64,000 nt of DNA from Lutraria lutraria (lineage: Eukaryota; Mollusca; Bivalvia; Venerida; Mactridae): NCBI GenBank assembly GCA_964023205.1, contig OZ026834.1, positions 34,758,756 through 34,822,755 on the forward strand. Direction: 5' to 3'. A model generated the notes under the pieces. It saw nothing but the letters and a program-made list of their open reading frames with translations. It searched no databases and was not told where the DNA came from. Below, piece by piece: positions 11,636-23,829 of this stretch (positions within the stretch are counted from its first letter, which is position 1; each line of letters opens with the position of its first letter). The position numbers were made by a program, and so were the translations under genes.

Positions 11636-13008
11636 CTACGCTACCATAGTGTACACATTGATAACTTGTGCCAATCGTCACATCGATAATAACTGAAGTG
11701 TCTCGAATGATAACATGTTATTGTTCGGTTAGAGTGAGGCTGTAAATAAAGACACCAAGTAGTTAATTTCCGGTCAGAGTTGCGATCCACCATATTCATA
11801 TATCGCCATGCCATGATTCAGAAAAAGTAATTGGTATCATGTATTGTCACGTGTTTGTAAGTCAAAACACTTGACGGTTTATATGGAAATAGCCATGTCA
11901 TTATTCCTAATTTTCACAGCGTAAAAATTCAAAGTGTTGAATCCAAAACTCTGTTGTTTGTCTATATAAAACAAACATTCCAGAAGAAATTTGGTCACGG
12001 TGAGTGGCCATTTATTAGTAGTCATTTTACCACATGATCACAGAGGCCCTAAAATACAAACTTGATGCAAAAATTAACATTTCATAATACGCATAGAAAA
12101 GGTCTTTGTAATAGTTTGTATGGACACTAGACTTCCACGCAGAGCGTTATCGCGGCTTGACACATCTTTCCTCTATTTACAGTAAGGAAGAAAATCAATG
12201 AATGTGCGTGTGTCGTTTAGAATATTCATGATGTAAATATTTGGAGTATCAGATTATGCGAACATCAATCATGGGAGACATAAACAATCATCTACTGGAC
12301 TATGGCTTCGGTCACGTGATCGAACATTTCAATGTAGCGGATAATGATACCTTGTTATTACAGAAATCTGTGAGTTATCAAATCCGATGAAATCATGAAC
12401 AGAATCATAAAAGTGTTCTATATCTCTAATCGAAATACATGTAGCTATCAGGCAGCCACAAGCAGAGCAATATTTATTGAAAATCGAATAACTTTGTCAA
12501 AGTCCCGGCAACAGTCTGAAATAATTTGACACGGAATTAGTGTCATTATTTACTTAAAATATATTTAAACGTAAAAATCGAGGTCAGAATTCTTTCTTCA
12601 TACAGTGATTTGTTAAACTGACTGCATTGCTTCTTGAAATCATGATGGAAATAAGAAATGTGGAACTGTTTTTATAACACCAACCACATCTTGTGCTTAA
12701 AATTTCGCTTTTTTAAGTACACGAGTACATGTACTTGTGTTTCATCTTTATTCGAACAACCTATAACTTTAATTGTAAAATGCCTTATTTTGAACAAGAG
12801 TGATCATTTTGATTGAAATACATTTGAGTATTGAAAAAAAGGTTTTTTAAGTTCATTAACTTGTATCTAAATGCATTATACGAATTATATCCAGGCTAAT
12901 TGAAAATAGGTCTAATAAAGTACTGAAGTCAACTATTCGTCCGCGCAGGTATGCTATAGCTGATTGCGCGCGTTGCACATCCCTGTAATATAACATCCCT
13001 GGTGTGCG

Positions 13009-13222
13009 TCAAGTGAATGTTCTTTTAAATAAAATACTAGTATATGACTTGTTTTAGATCAGTTGTTCACTATCAAAATGGCGATTCGGGAAACGTTTTT
13101 GGTGTCTACTGTCAGCGATCGGCACGACCACTTAAAGTGTGTTGCGCCTGCTGTAGACGGGTGTTCGTTGTTCACGGGTATCCGAGTAGCACATAATTTA
13201 TTTAGACTGTATCTATTTTAGA
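13009..13222 (+). repeat. Dispersed repeat, copy B (pairs with 4406-4613)
   Basis: It has the same ordered words as copy A: TCAAGTGAATGTTCTTTT, ACTTGTTTTAGATC, GTGTCTACTGTC and GTTGTTCACGGG. It includes an AAAATGGCGATTC segment that copy A lacks. Confidence 0.6.
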
Positions 13223-15405
13223 AGTACAACAGAAAAAGAAGAAGTGAATTCTGGGTTTTATTGTAGGCCCATGCTACACCGAGGCGAGGTGTGAAACGCC
13301 TTTAAAAGGACTTATATTTGTATGGTGTATATATCTATACCCCGGAGTATGCGTATTAACTACGCAGAGGTAATAATAATTTACTGATTTTCCATATGTA
13401 TTGCATATTTTTTTATAATAATTATTATATACGGAAGCCTCAAAGGGACTCACGATGTGAGACCTATACCTACCCTATTTTTAATGAATACTTAGCCAGA
13501 AAAAAAATTTTGACGCCGTATAAAAACTATGTGCCATAACCTTTATTATGTACAAGTTTTTCGTCACTTTTTGAGCTAGAATATGTTTGATAAAGAATTA
13601 TGTACATTTATATGTAATTAGTAACTATGCCGCAAAAATAACTTACAACCTGGTTCGGTCCAGATTTTCCCCAAAAACAGATGGTATGTGTTATAATATA
13701 TTTTTGAAACGTATGGTCAAATTTCTTCAAACCATTTACAGTCATCTCTCAATAAATGCGAAATATTTCAGCTTTTTACAATAGAAAAACGGTAAAAATG
13801 AAGTAAAAATAACCAAACCTGTTTTTAAAGTCAGTTCCACAATATGAATCTGCCAGTTCTTAATGTATCCAATATGGCGGAATGTACGTCAATGGCTCAA
13901 CTCTATGACGATCCTCAATAATCAATTTGTCAGATTCCCTCTCGTGTGCGACAATGTTTAGAATTTCAGCACACGATCAATACCCATTCTACCACAACAG
14001 CGATCTAATTATAGCGGTTAGTTCCTAGCATGTATTGACAACTTGATTACGATTCATTATCTTTCGGAGAGAGTCTATAATTTATAAAAATTATACAATG
14101 TACATGTACGTGTATTTATCAAAAAATGTTTGAAGTCAATCACGAAATATTTTCTTGATCATGGATTCTTAAAGCCATGGACGCCGAAATATGTTGAGTT
14201 TGCGCTTGGGCTCTATATTACATATTTTGTATAATAGGAGTTCCCTTTATGTGGGTGGATTTTTTTCGGGCTTTCAAATCAAAGTGTGCTGTAATTACGG
14301 TTGATAGGCATCTGTGACCATTATACATGTCCAACTTTGGCGGACATGGCCTTATCGAGTATCTGATCAATTTTCAAGGGAAACAACTACAATTTAGGGG
14401 TTTATATACAGTCTACCTATTGTTACCCTCCTTGCTTGCGTTATGCTGACTTTATTAGGGGTCATAAAGTAATAAAGTCAGTCACGCGTAACAGATAAAA
14501 TATGTTATCTTAATTGATCCAAAAATCGATATTTCACTGTATAACTTTTGGATTTCAAGAGCATGTCCCAACTATTATGTACGTCGTTAAAATGGACAGA
14601 AACGTGTGATATTGACATTAATTTGTTTCATCAGTAAAATTAATTTTGCAAATGCGAATATTATGAAAAGACAAAATTCAAGAATCCTAGTAATAATTTT
14701 GTTATTGTATGCACAGTCAAATAGTAATTTGATTCTATTCTGCATATAAACACATTAGCTTACAATACATTTATTCTCACTACTGAAACATGGCTGTATA
14801 ATGTTTCATCCATAACTGAACATCAATGGTTAATAACAAAAACATCTTTCAGTTGTGCAGCATTTATTTCAAATTCATACAAAATTAATGCATTTTATTT
14901 TAAAGTTTACTGATATCATTTACTTCACTGAATTCATATTACCAAGGCCTGATACAATTGCAAGTTTACTGGTAGTTTTAAAATAGATTATACCTGTATT
15001 ATACTCTATTCAACACACTGCACAAAAGAATAATTAAGTTATATATTGATGTTATACTAAACTTGCATGCATGTGCTTTCAGCTGGAACAAACATCACAA
15101 TATGGGCATTCACAACAAAATTTATACAAGGTAATAAAGATTTAAGATTATACAGTTGTCCTTGGATTTCATGTTCATATCAAACATTAATACAGCAAAA
15201 CAGTGTCTTAATATATTTACACACAAAAGTGTTCATGTAAAGCAATGTTTATCTGTCTAAATGTTTATCACATCAAAATCACATTAATCACTGATATCTG
15301 TCTTTACTAATGTCACCATAAATTGTTTAACGACAGAAAAGTGTTTAAAAGTTCATAATCCAAGAAATCCGGAATCTTCATAGATATAGAAAAATAATGA
15401 GTTCG

Positions 15406-15432
15406 ACCAGAGACGTATTATACGTCTCTGGT
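15406..15432. repeat. Short perfect palindrome
   Basis: ACCAGAGACGTA and TACGTCTCTGGT form a 12 bp stem around TTA. It directly precedes a stretch (to about 15665) rich in CTAAGA and TCTTAG words that ends GAATACGGGCCCT, probably an old dispersed repeat. Confidence 0.7.
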
Positions 15433-16691
15433 TCGACGAAGCATCCATTTTCGTTTTGTTTTTATCTAAGTTAAGACACCTCGTACCTTGACTAAACTTC
15501 TAAGATAAAAATCGTCGATCTAAGAATTTTTCTAAGAATGTTTTTCACTCTAAGACGAAAGTTAAGAAAAATCTTACAAAGTTAGCAAAACTTGGCGAAA
15601 ACTAAGATAATTTCGGGATTCTTAGATAATTTTTCATCTTAGTTGGTTTGTGAATACGGGCCCTGGTGTATATAAACAGTACAATCAATTTCTGCAATTT
15701 TATTGAAATGATATCTAATAAATATAACTCGACGTGCCCAATTGTTTGTGAGTCAATGTGAGATGCGTATAAAAAATCAATAATCAGGTAAAGTTAGCAA
15801 CCATATAAAGGGATCTCAAAAATATGATTTTATTATCCGTCCTTTGTTTACACATCATTGAAAAAATAGATATACAAAGTAGGTAATCTATATTATTTTA
15901 TGACATGTTTTTATAAGTGACATGTGGACGTATGCCAAAATGATATATTTAGCATATAATTATATTATCAAAAATGAATTAATAATAAATTTCATTTAAT
16001 GAAATGTCATCGTCTATTTAAGGTCAATTAGAACAATAGATGAAAACATTAGAACAATCGTAAAATATAAGAAATATATATTACTTGAGCTGTAAAAATA
16101 TTTACATTATGCCTTCCATTAGGCATAATCTCATAAAATAGTTGTCAGATGCCTTTTCTTATTTTTTGTAACATGATTAAAAAATACTGTGCTGTATTTC
16201 TATATATACTTTGTGATAAAAAAATTGGAACGTTTTTATTGCAAGTAAAAGTCAGTTTCACATCTGTCTAGGTAAAATAAGACCTACTTCAATTTTAACA
16301 TCCAAAAAGCTAATGGGGCTTTAACAATAGTGAAAACCATTTTTTATTTATGTTATTTTTTTATAATATCAACAAATTTGGTTATAAATATCGATTTTGC
16401 TTTTATACGGAAGTAAAGTAAAATATTTCACATATTCTAATATTTTCATCCATGTTGTAATATGTTTTGGTCTTCAACCTCAATTATCCTAAAAATTGAT
16501 TCAACGCGTCCAATGTTTATTACCCTGTATAATATATCATGCTGTGGCTGTATATACATAGATACCTAATCAGCAGATATGATCTTCGCCAAATGATCGT
16601 TGTTTCCGTAAACGTACGTAAATGTCCGAGCTTTGCCGAACGACTGACGAATTGAACTTAACAAAATCTAAGGGATAGTTTTAAAAATCAT

Positions 16692-17060
16692 CAAAAGGGT
16701 CGAAGAAGATATTATTTGATTGTTTTCATATTTTACACGGTGAAAGAAATTAAATTTTCAAAACGAATGCAATGAGTACAAATTAGATCACATTTCCCCC
16801 AAAAAAGTTATGATGCTGAAAACATCAAATTTTTATTGAAAAATCTACCAATTTTACGCTTTTTACATTGAATATAGAGGGAATCGATAGGTGTCTTTTT
16901 CAAACGCAAAAGGGTCGAAGAAAGAATTAATTCAAAATAATAAAAAATACACCATTAGAAAGATAAAAGATTAATTAAACTTTTGTGATGAGTACAAATT
17001 TCGTATTTTAAATAGAATAAAAGTTATGACGATTATAGTGAAAATCCCCTTCTTTGTTTA
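16692..17060 (+). repeat. Diverged two-copy tandem duplication, ~215 bp period
   Basis: CAAAAGGGTCGAAGAA occurs at 16692 and again at 16907. Each is followed in order by a GATGAGTACAAATT-like or CAATGAGTACAAATT word and an AAAGTTATGA word. The copies are clearly diverged, so the duplication is old. Confidence 0.55.
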
Positions 17061-18303
17061 ATGTAATTTTTTTATCGATTTTCCTAATCAGCATGTCCGC
17101 GAAAGTTGGGTATGTGTGTATAATGCCAAAGGTCCCAGGAAGGCAAGGACACGTGACTCTGAAAAACACCCTCTATACATGTTTATTACTAGTGGTTATT
17201 GTGATTTTGCGAAATGTGTGATTTCCGTCAGTATATTATGTATGTATATAAGTCCTTGGAATATTGAACTAAGCCTTGATTTTACGGTAGGCCAATCATG
17301 AAATTCGAACAGTATTTCAAAGATGAAATATCGATCGAAGTTTCCCGTTGTGTTGATTTAAATTTTTCAGAAAATTGATTCAGAAAATCGGGATCATTTC
17401 AATAATGCCGGGATGCTTGTGTGGCAAAAATGACGTAAGTGATGCCGTTGCTAAGTGACCATGAACTTAATGACTTGATATTCCATCATATAAACTGTTG
17501 TTTAACAATAACTTGGGACCAATACACACAATCACTGTACAATATCGGAGGCACATAATTAGTGGAATGGGGCCACGCCCATTAGTAATACTAGAACCAT
17601 GAATTATTCATTTACTTATATAATAAAGTCCGATACTACATGTACATTGAAAGGCAATTCTAACGCAACACCTGTGGTTTTTTAAGTATTTGGATTATCA
17701 AGGTAGCGTTATCGTTACAAATTGACAATATACATAAATAAACACTTCACATATAATCATGTGCTGTCTGAAAATTTTATTTTAGTCAATTCACAAAAAA
17801 GGTTTTAGCCCAAGATTAATAGCTGATTATGAATTTGTATGAGTTTTACCTGAATATTCTTCTTTGGGCGTGACATTTATTGGCACGTAAATTTGCCTAG
17901 TCACACAAGGTCAACGAATAATGGCAACAACAGGTATGATGTACTAGTTAGTATATCAATTGTTATTTTTTCTTCTGACCAAGCATCTCAATCTAGAATA
18001 GTTTTCTGTGTCACAACCGAATGCTGTTAAAAAAATCCCGATGTTCACATTAGCTTGACAATTCGTTAACAAGTAACAGGCATAAACTGTTTTTTGAAAA
18101 AAAAGTGTAATTGTAAAAAACATGTGTTCGAAAAACAACTATCATATTCAGAACCACACCATTACGGCCATGCCTTCAAAACTATGAATGGTTTATAAGG
18201 GACTCTACAATTGGTTATAAGTTTGGGTGTTTTTTTTAAGGAATATCCACATATGTACACTTGGCTGGAAAGTTATATATAACACAACGCTAAAATGACG
18301 GAT

Positions 18304-18658
18304 TTAAAGGGGCATACCCTACAACTGACAAACATTCTGTGAAAGTGTACAAATGTGCTAGATGTATATGTAAAACAATAAAAATTGGATAATTGCAGGA
18401 AGAACATGGGTCATAAAATGACTAGTTTAGGTACTAGCCGCAAAAACATAGCTATGAATGATAAATCACTTCCACCCAAAAATTTCAATTACTAAATTTA
18501 TGTGTCACAAATACATATTTTTCATGATGATTTCATTTTTAATTGGATGAATTTTTGGCTGAAACTTTCTTTGTCGGCTTTTTTCTTTACAAGCTTCTAA
18601 TTTATCATCATTTTGCCTTAATTCTAAAAGCACAAAGTTGTAGGGTATGCCCCTTTAA
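18304..18658 (+). mobile_element. TTAA-flanked TIR element, copy 1
   Basis: TTAA lies at both ends (18304-18307 and 18655-18658). The ends are inverted repeats AGGGGCATACCCTACAACT and AGTTGTAGGGTATGCCCCT (allowing one mismatch). The interior is non-coding. A second copy lies reversed at 61952-62303. A TTAA target suggests mobilisation by a piggyBac-type transposase, although the ends do not start with the usual CCC. Confidence 0.75.
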
Positions 18659-18806
18659 GATTCAGTAGAGTCCAACATGGTCGCGTGGTTATGGCCTCTG
18701 ACTAGTTAGCACCTACCCTTTACCTCTGTGAGTGTGAACCCTACCTTGAACTGGACAATTCTCGTGTGAGGAAGCTTTCCAGCTAGCTTACGAAAGTTTG
18801 GTGGCT

Positions 18807-19652
18807 CCATACTATCCATACACTTGTAGGTGTGACCAAAATACTACCCATACACTTGTAGGTGTGACAAATTTTTAATATTATCTATGTACTTGTAGGC
18901 ATGACCAAAATACTATCCATGCACTTGTAGGCATGACCAAAATACTATCCATGCACTTGTAGGCATGACCAAAATACCATCCATGCACTTGTAGGCATGA
19001 CCAAAATACCATCCATGCACTTGTAAGCATGACCAAAATACCATCCATGCACTTGTAGGCATGACCAAAATACTATCCATGCACTTGTAGGCATGACCAA
19101 AATACCATCCATGCACTTGTAGGCATGACCAAAATACTATCCATGCACTTGTAAGCATGACCAAAATACTATCCATGCACTTGTAGGCATGACCAAAATA
19201 CCATCCATGCACTTGTAGGCATGACCAAAATACTATCCATGCACTTGTAAGCATGACCAAAATACCATCCATGCACTTGTAGGCATGACCAAAATACTAT
19301 CCATGCACTTGTAAGCATGACCAAAATACTATCTATACACTTGGTAAGCTTGACCAAAATTCTACCAATACACTTGTAGGCGTGACCAAAATACTATCTA
19401 TACACTTGGTAGGCTTGACCAAAATTCTACCAATACACCTGTAGGCGTGACCAAAATACTATCTATACACTTGGTAGGCGTGACCAAAATTCTACCAATA
19501 CACTTGTAGGCGTGACCAAAATACTATCCATACACTTGTAAGCATGACCAAAGTACTATCTATACACTTGGTAGGCTTGACCAAAATTCTACCAATACAC
19601 TTGTAGGCGTGACCAAAATACTAACCATACACTTGTAGGCGTGGCCTAAATA
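18807..19652 (+). repeat. Minisatellite, 32 bp unit
   Basis: About 26 units of a 32 bp repeat built on CCATGCACTTGTAGGCATG followed by ACCAAAATACTAT. Central units (about 18900-19320) are nearly identical. Outer units carry CATACACTTGTAGGTGTG or CTATACACTTGGTAGGC variants and are less regular. Antisense open frames across it encode a cyclic MDSILVMLTSAW-like sequence only because 32 is not a multiple of three and no stop arises in any phase; they are not genes. Confidence 0.9.
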
Positions 19653-20170
19653 CAATGCACATATACCATGATCAAAGATCAGGGAGTCTGGAGATAGTCC
19701 TTGGTGTGAAAGCTAAAGAAATATCTAATACAAACCAACATATTCACATGATGACTTGTCTTTAAAAATATAACACACACAAGTACATTTACATGTATAT
19801 ACACTATCCAACTTTTATAATCGGTCAACATGGTCTATTTCGACTATTTTTTAACATGACTGTAACTTATTTTGTTTGATACTTTACTGATGATGAAGAA
19901 TAATGTCACTAAAATATAATGACATATTTTATGTTTTATCAGTAAGTTAACAATTACACTAGTTGATTTATCATGTCTTTTTTCTTGAAATTTGAACCGT
20001 ATACATCACACAGACAATAACAAAACAAAGAGTAAAATATGTATATCTAATGACCAGACAACTAGCAAACATAATCTATAAAAGGTAAAAATCAATCAAT
20101 GACTTATAAATCAGTTATAGATGTACTAATTAACTGACAAACAATATTTGACAAATCATGTAATTTTTAA

Positions 20171-20352
20171 ACAGTCCAACCTGTGGATAAAGGCCACACT
20201 TGGGAAATACATAATGTAGTCTATATTTACAGGTGGTCTTTAGTTGGAGTTCATTATGTTCTAAATAATCATTGAAGGTTTTTAAACAAATGGCCTTTAT
20301 TCACAGGGTGGCTTTTAATTTGAGGTGACTGCTAACACAGGATCACCTGTAT
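20171..20352 (-). mobile_element. TIR element, CAGTCAAACCTGTG family, copy 2
   Basis: It starts ACAGTCCAACCTGTG and ends AGGATCACCTGTA, with repeated internal words of the type GGCCTTTATTCACAGG. It is diverged relative to copy 1. Confidence 0.6.
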
Positions 20353-20773
20353 AACAAATCTTGTTTATAACAAATTTATTCTTAGTATAGAAATATATCA
20401 TCAATTGAACAGCATATACAATTTTTATTCTAACAGCATGACATATACCCTCATTAATAATAGAAGATTTATTTGTGAACACAAGTTTGAAAAAACAGCT
20501 ATAAACAAGTATCTTTCTTTAAAACAAAGAAATGGATACATATTATAAAACAAAGACATTTCAACAATATATAGAATTCATATTCTGACATGAATTAATA
20601 ACAGCATGACAGCTTTCTACAATAATAGTAGAAGATTTATTTATGAACACAAGTTTGAAAAAAACATAGCTATGAACAAGTATCTTTCCTTAAAACAAAG
20701 AAATGTATGACTTGAACAATGTTTATTCAATGGCAGGAATGTAAAATAAGCTAACCATTATACAGCATTCCAC

Positions 20774-20857
20774 AAATCGAGGGTTCAACGCAAGAGTGTC
20801 GTAACTCATATTGAAATAAGAACAAGTTACGATAGTTTTGCGCTGAGCCCTCGAAAT
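20774..20857 (-). mobile_element. 84 bp hairpin element, copy 2
   Basis: It runs AAATCGAGGGTTCAACGCAA to GCGCTGAGCCCTCGAAAT, reversed relative to the other copies and slightly more diverged, but the same 84 bp length. Confidence 0.8.
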
Positions 20858-21514
20858 GAATACAAAAAACAACAAAAGAACACAAATTTGATAAAGCATA
20901 GCTATATATGACAGATTACAGCTGATTGTGACTGTGAGCTCCCCTCTCTTTCAACTGGTTTAACACAATACTTCTGTTTTAATGTCAAAGAAAAACATGA
21001 ACCTTGAACAAATTACAGATATTTAATGCCAACAATGGGTACCTCGTATTCCCTCTGACACCGGATAAATGCCATATCTCAGACTAACTTTCTACCATAG
21101 TTTAAAATTGATTTGCAACGCATTTTTGGTATTGCATGGTAAGACACTGGTTCTGTTTCTATGTCGAAGATTAGCATGAATTAGTAACAACTATTGATAT
21201 TCTATTCTCCAATGTGTAACATATAGACTGAAGTCAACAACAGGTACTTTGTGTTCCCCTCCAACACAGGGTGAATACCATGTTTCAGTAAAACTTTCTA
21301 CCATTGGAGTTTACGGTAAGAGTAATTCACAAGCAGAAGTTTTATATTACATAGTCAAAGACAATGGTACTATTTTTCTGTCAGATATCAAGATAAACTT
21401 ATAACAAACAATTTATAATTCATTGTCCAGTGTATACAAGAATGCAGGCAAAAATGAGAACTTCGTGTTCCCCATAAACACTGGGTGAATACCATTCCTC
21501 TGTCCGTTTTAAAT

Positions 21515-23818
21515 TTATTCACTGAGAGAATTTTGATATTGTAGCGCCCAATATGAATACAATCTGCTCAACCATTGTTGCCAGTATTTCTGACATATTT
21601 TATCGGACATTAAATGAACAGAAGCTGGTTCCCCTGATGTATAGGCAAACACTAGGGCACCTTTTGTGAGGTCGGGTACCTACAAATACAGAAAGAAAAT
21701 ATGAACATCAAAAACTCATTTCAACCATTTATTTAATAAATTATGAACAAAAACACAACAGCAATATCATTTACTACAGACATTCTGGAGTAAATAAGCA
21801 GGTATGATTTTTTTATATTATTATGCTAGTTAGTCTGCTGAAAGTTAAAAAGTGAGACAGCAGATGATTCTTTCCTCAGACTTAATAAGAAGTCAAGGGC
21901 CATGGGGAAAAATTAGGGTAACAAGAAACGATCTAATTTTTATTCCTAACTGAAGTCACGTTTTTTTATTTCGAGTTTTACGCCCCTTTTCAACAGTCAG
22001 AGTCATATGGGGCAGGCAGTTCATCTTACCATCGTTCCTGGGAAGAACCAGTACTAGACTCCCATCCTCAGTAAGCAACTGCCTACTGTCTCACATAAAG
22101 AGACATGGTCGGTAGTGGGGCTCGAACCCACAACACTATATCAGTGAGAGGTTACAGTGATCTGAAGTCAGCGACCTTAACCACTCGACCACATAGGTGG
22201 GTATTGAAGAAATGAAGATAAAGACTCAATAAATTTATTTCACAGACAACTAACCAGTTCAGGCTTTAACACATCATCCCAACAAAGTACCAGCCACCTA
22301 TGCTTGAATTTCTAACATTGTCAAATTCTCAATAAACTCATGTTCACACTCAATACTTACATCAAACTGTCTGAGTATACCACTTCTGTTCATAGCTCCC
22401 ATATATGCCACAACTTGTAGAGGATTATCGTATGTACCACTCAATAATGGCTTCAGTTTACTTGACGTCTTCCATTCAATCAATCTCATATTTCCTCTGA
22501 AAATAGAACAATTACAATCAATCCTCTAAAATTAGAACAACTAAAACCAATCCTGTAAAATTAGAACAATTACAATCAATCCTCTACAATTAGAACAACT
22601 TAAACCAATCCTGTAAAATTAGAACAATTACAATCAATCCTCTAAATTTCCAATTTTGGATGAGCATGTAAGCAGAACATATTATAATTTTAGGCCTAAA
22701 ACTTTAGGCCTATGCATGAGTACAAAAATGTAATTGTAAAAACCTCAATTGAGCTACACAGTCCACTTTGCCTTGATAGAAAACATCTGGATGAACACAT
22801 GATTCTTCTAACACTTTGACATCACTAACATCATCCAGAGTAGACTTCACACTTCTCCAAAATCCCTCATTACCAGACTTTAAACCAATGTCTGTCTCCC
22901 CTTTCAAACTTAATTCTATACTTTTGTGGAGACTAAAACCATTATCAAGTGTTCCTGTGAAATAAAACCCCAAGTTAAACGTAATTTCTAGTTTTTTCTT
23001 GATAAACCTGTGTACAAGGGTCAACCTTGGGATTTACTAAATATGACCTTTATTGACAGGTGGCCTTTATTCAGAAGCCATTGTTTTGCTCTAAATAGTC
23101 AATGACAGTTTTTCAAATAATAACCTTAATTCACAGGGTGGCCTTTATTCAGTGGTGGCCACAAACACAAGTATGACTGTACTCAAAGACTGTTAAATGA
23201 TAAAATGACAAACTTCCTTGTAAAATTATTAATAATTCACTTTAAAGGCAATGAAAATAAACATTGTATGAGCTGATATGATATAAGAGATATTGATAAA
23301 TGTAAACGATGCAGCATGCATGTACCTCTCTGATATTCTTGAAACTGTTCTTCACCACCAAGTTCTTCCGCTTTTCGTTTCTTCCAAGCTTCTAACACTT
23401 CCTTCTGTTTCTTTGGCACCGTTTTATTGATCACAGTACTAACAGATGGCAGGTGCTGTACACACATTTCTTCAATAACTTGCTTAAATTCTTCTTGCTT
23501 AACTTTATCCAATTCTTTATCAGAAGACAATGGTATATCAAGCAGTATGGTAAAACAATCTGGAACAGGTACAGTACATTCTGGAACAGGCACCGTAGTA
23601 TTTGGTAATACCTTTGTGTTTCTCACAGTTCTTTTCACAGACTTCTTAACACCATCCAGTGAGCCATTCTCCCTATTTGAGCGAGTAATTTTGGTAATAT
23701 CGAACTTCTCAGAGTAGCATTTTACTTTCACATGTGACTGTTGTGCTGGCTTTAGGATGCATTTACAAGCAAATGTACTTCTTAGTAGACTTCTAACAGT
23801 TTTGTTGGATTGTGTCAT
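21515..23818 (-). CDS. MGME1: Mitochondrial genome maintenance exonuclease 1, four coding exons
   Basis: MGME1 is a RecB-type PD-(D/E)XK nuclease that trims single-stranded flaps and degrades linear mtDNA in the mitochondrial matrix. Coding exons on the minus strand are 23326-23818, 22744-22954, 22361-22496 and 21515-21679, with GT-AG borders and phases 1,2,0, giving 334 residues (human 344). The first ~45 residues are basic and Ser/Thr-rich, like a presequence. Recognisable blocks are LPSVSTVINKT (~123), DCVAQLRG (229), LIEWKTS (240-246) and NPLQVVAYMGAMN. Putative metal/catalytic residues are D229, E242 and K244, spaced as in human D238-D251-K253 but with Glu for the second Asp. The ATG follows a TTCTTCTCAG acceptor by 11 nt, so a 5' UTR exon lies upstream. 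The stop TAA is embedded in an AATAAA. An intron SINE lies at 21966-22202. Confidence 0.95.
21966..22202 (-). mobile_element. tRNA-derived SINE, family 1, in MGME1 intron 3
   Basis: On the minus strand it begins with a tRNA-like head containing an A-box (GGTCGAGTGGTTAAGG) and B-box (GGTTCGAGCCCC, 22117-22129), followed by a non-tRNA body ending near CAGTCAGAGTCATATGG and CGTAAAAC. The same family occurs on the plus strand at 34049-34285. Confidence 0.8.
22502..22646 (-). repeat. Higher-order tandem repeat in MGME1 intron 2
   Basis: AGAACAATTACAATCAATCC recurs at 22505, 22563 and 22621, a 58 bp period, for about 2.5 copies. Each 58 bp unit is itself two ~29 bp half-units (ATCAATCCTCTAAA against ACCAATCCTGTAAA). 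Confidence 0.85.
23012..23181 (-). mobile_element. TIR element, CAGTCAAACCTGTG family, copy 3
   Basis: Internal GGCCTTTATTCA and CACAGGGTGGCC words are clear and the right end reads TATGACTGTA. The left end (GTACAAGGGTCAACCTTGG) is diverged. It lies in MGME1 intron 1. Confidence 0.6.
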
Positions 23819-23829
23819 AGTTGAGGGTC

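Larger units (their letters stand above)
10796..18303. other. Gene-poor stretch upstream of SCG5
   Basis: No coding exon could be supported. It should contain the 5' UTR exon and promoter of SCG5 on the minus strand. A fragment of the CAGTCAAACCTGTG family lies near 10849-10945. A perfect CRE lies at 11628-11635, a dispersed repeat at 13009-13222, a short palindrome at 15406-15432 followed by CTAAGA-rich repeat DNA to about 15665, and a diverged tandem duplication near 16692-17060. Confidence 0.6.
19653..21514. other. Gene-free stretch between minisatellite and MGME1
   Basis: No coding exon is supported. It holds a CAGTCAAACCTGTG-family element (20171-20352) and an 84 bp hairpin element (20774-20857). 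A segment repeated in variant form lies near 20450-20710 (AGAAGATTTATTTGTGAACACAAGTTTGAAAAAA-type words twice). The MGME1 3' UTR should begin at 21514 and run leftward. Confidence 0.6.

Noticed and set aside
18913..19357. Antisense open frames encoding a cyclic MDSILVMLTSAW-like repeat protein
   Set aside because: A 32 bp unit without stops is open in all phases; the frame exists only because of the minisatellite.
18807..19652. CRISPR-like array of 32 bp repeats
   Set aside because: Units are contiguous with no unique spacers, and the genome is an animal one with introns.
22100..22200. tRNA gene on the minus strand
   Set aside because: A- and B-boxes are present, but the cloverleaf is broken and a SINE body follows; a second copy exists at 34049.
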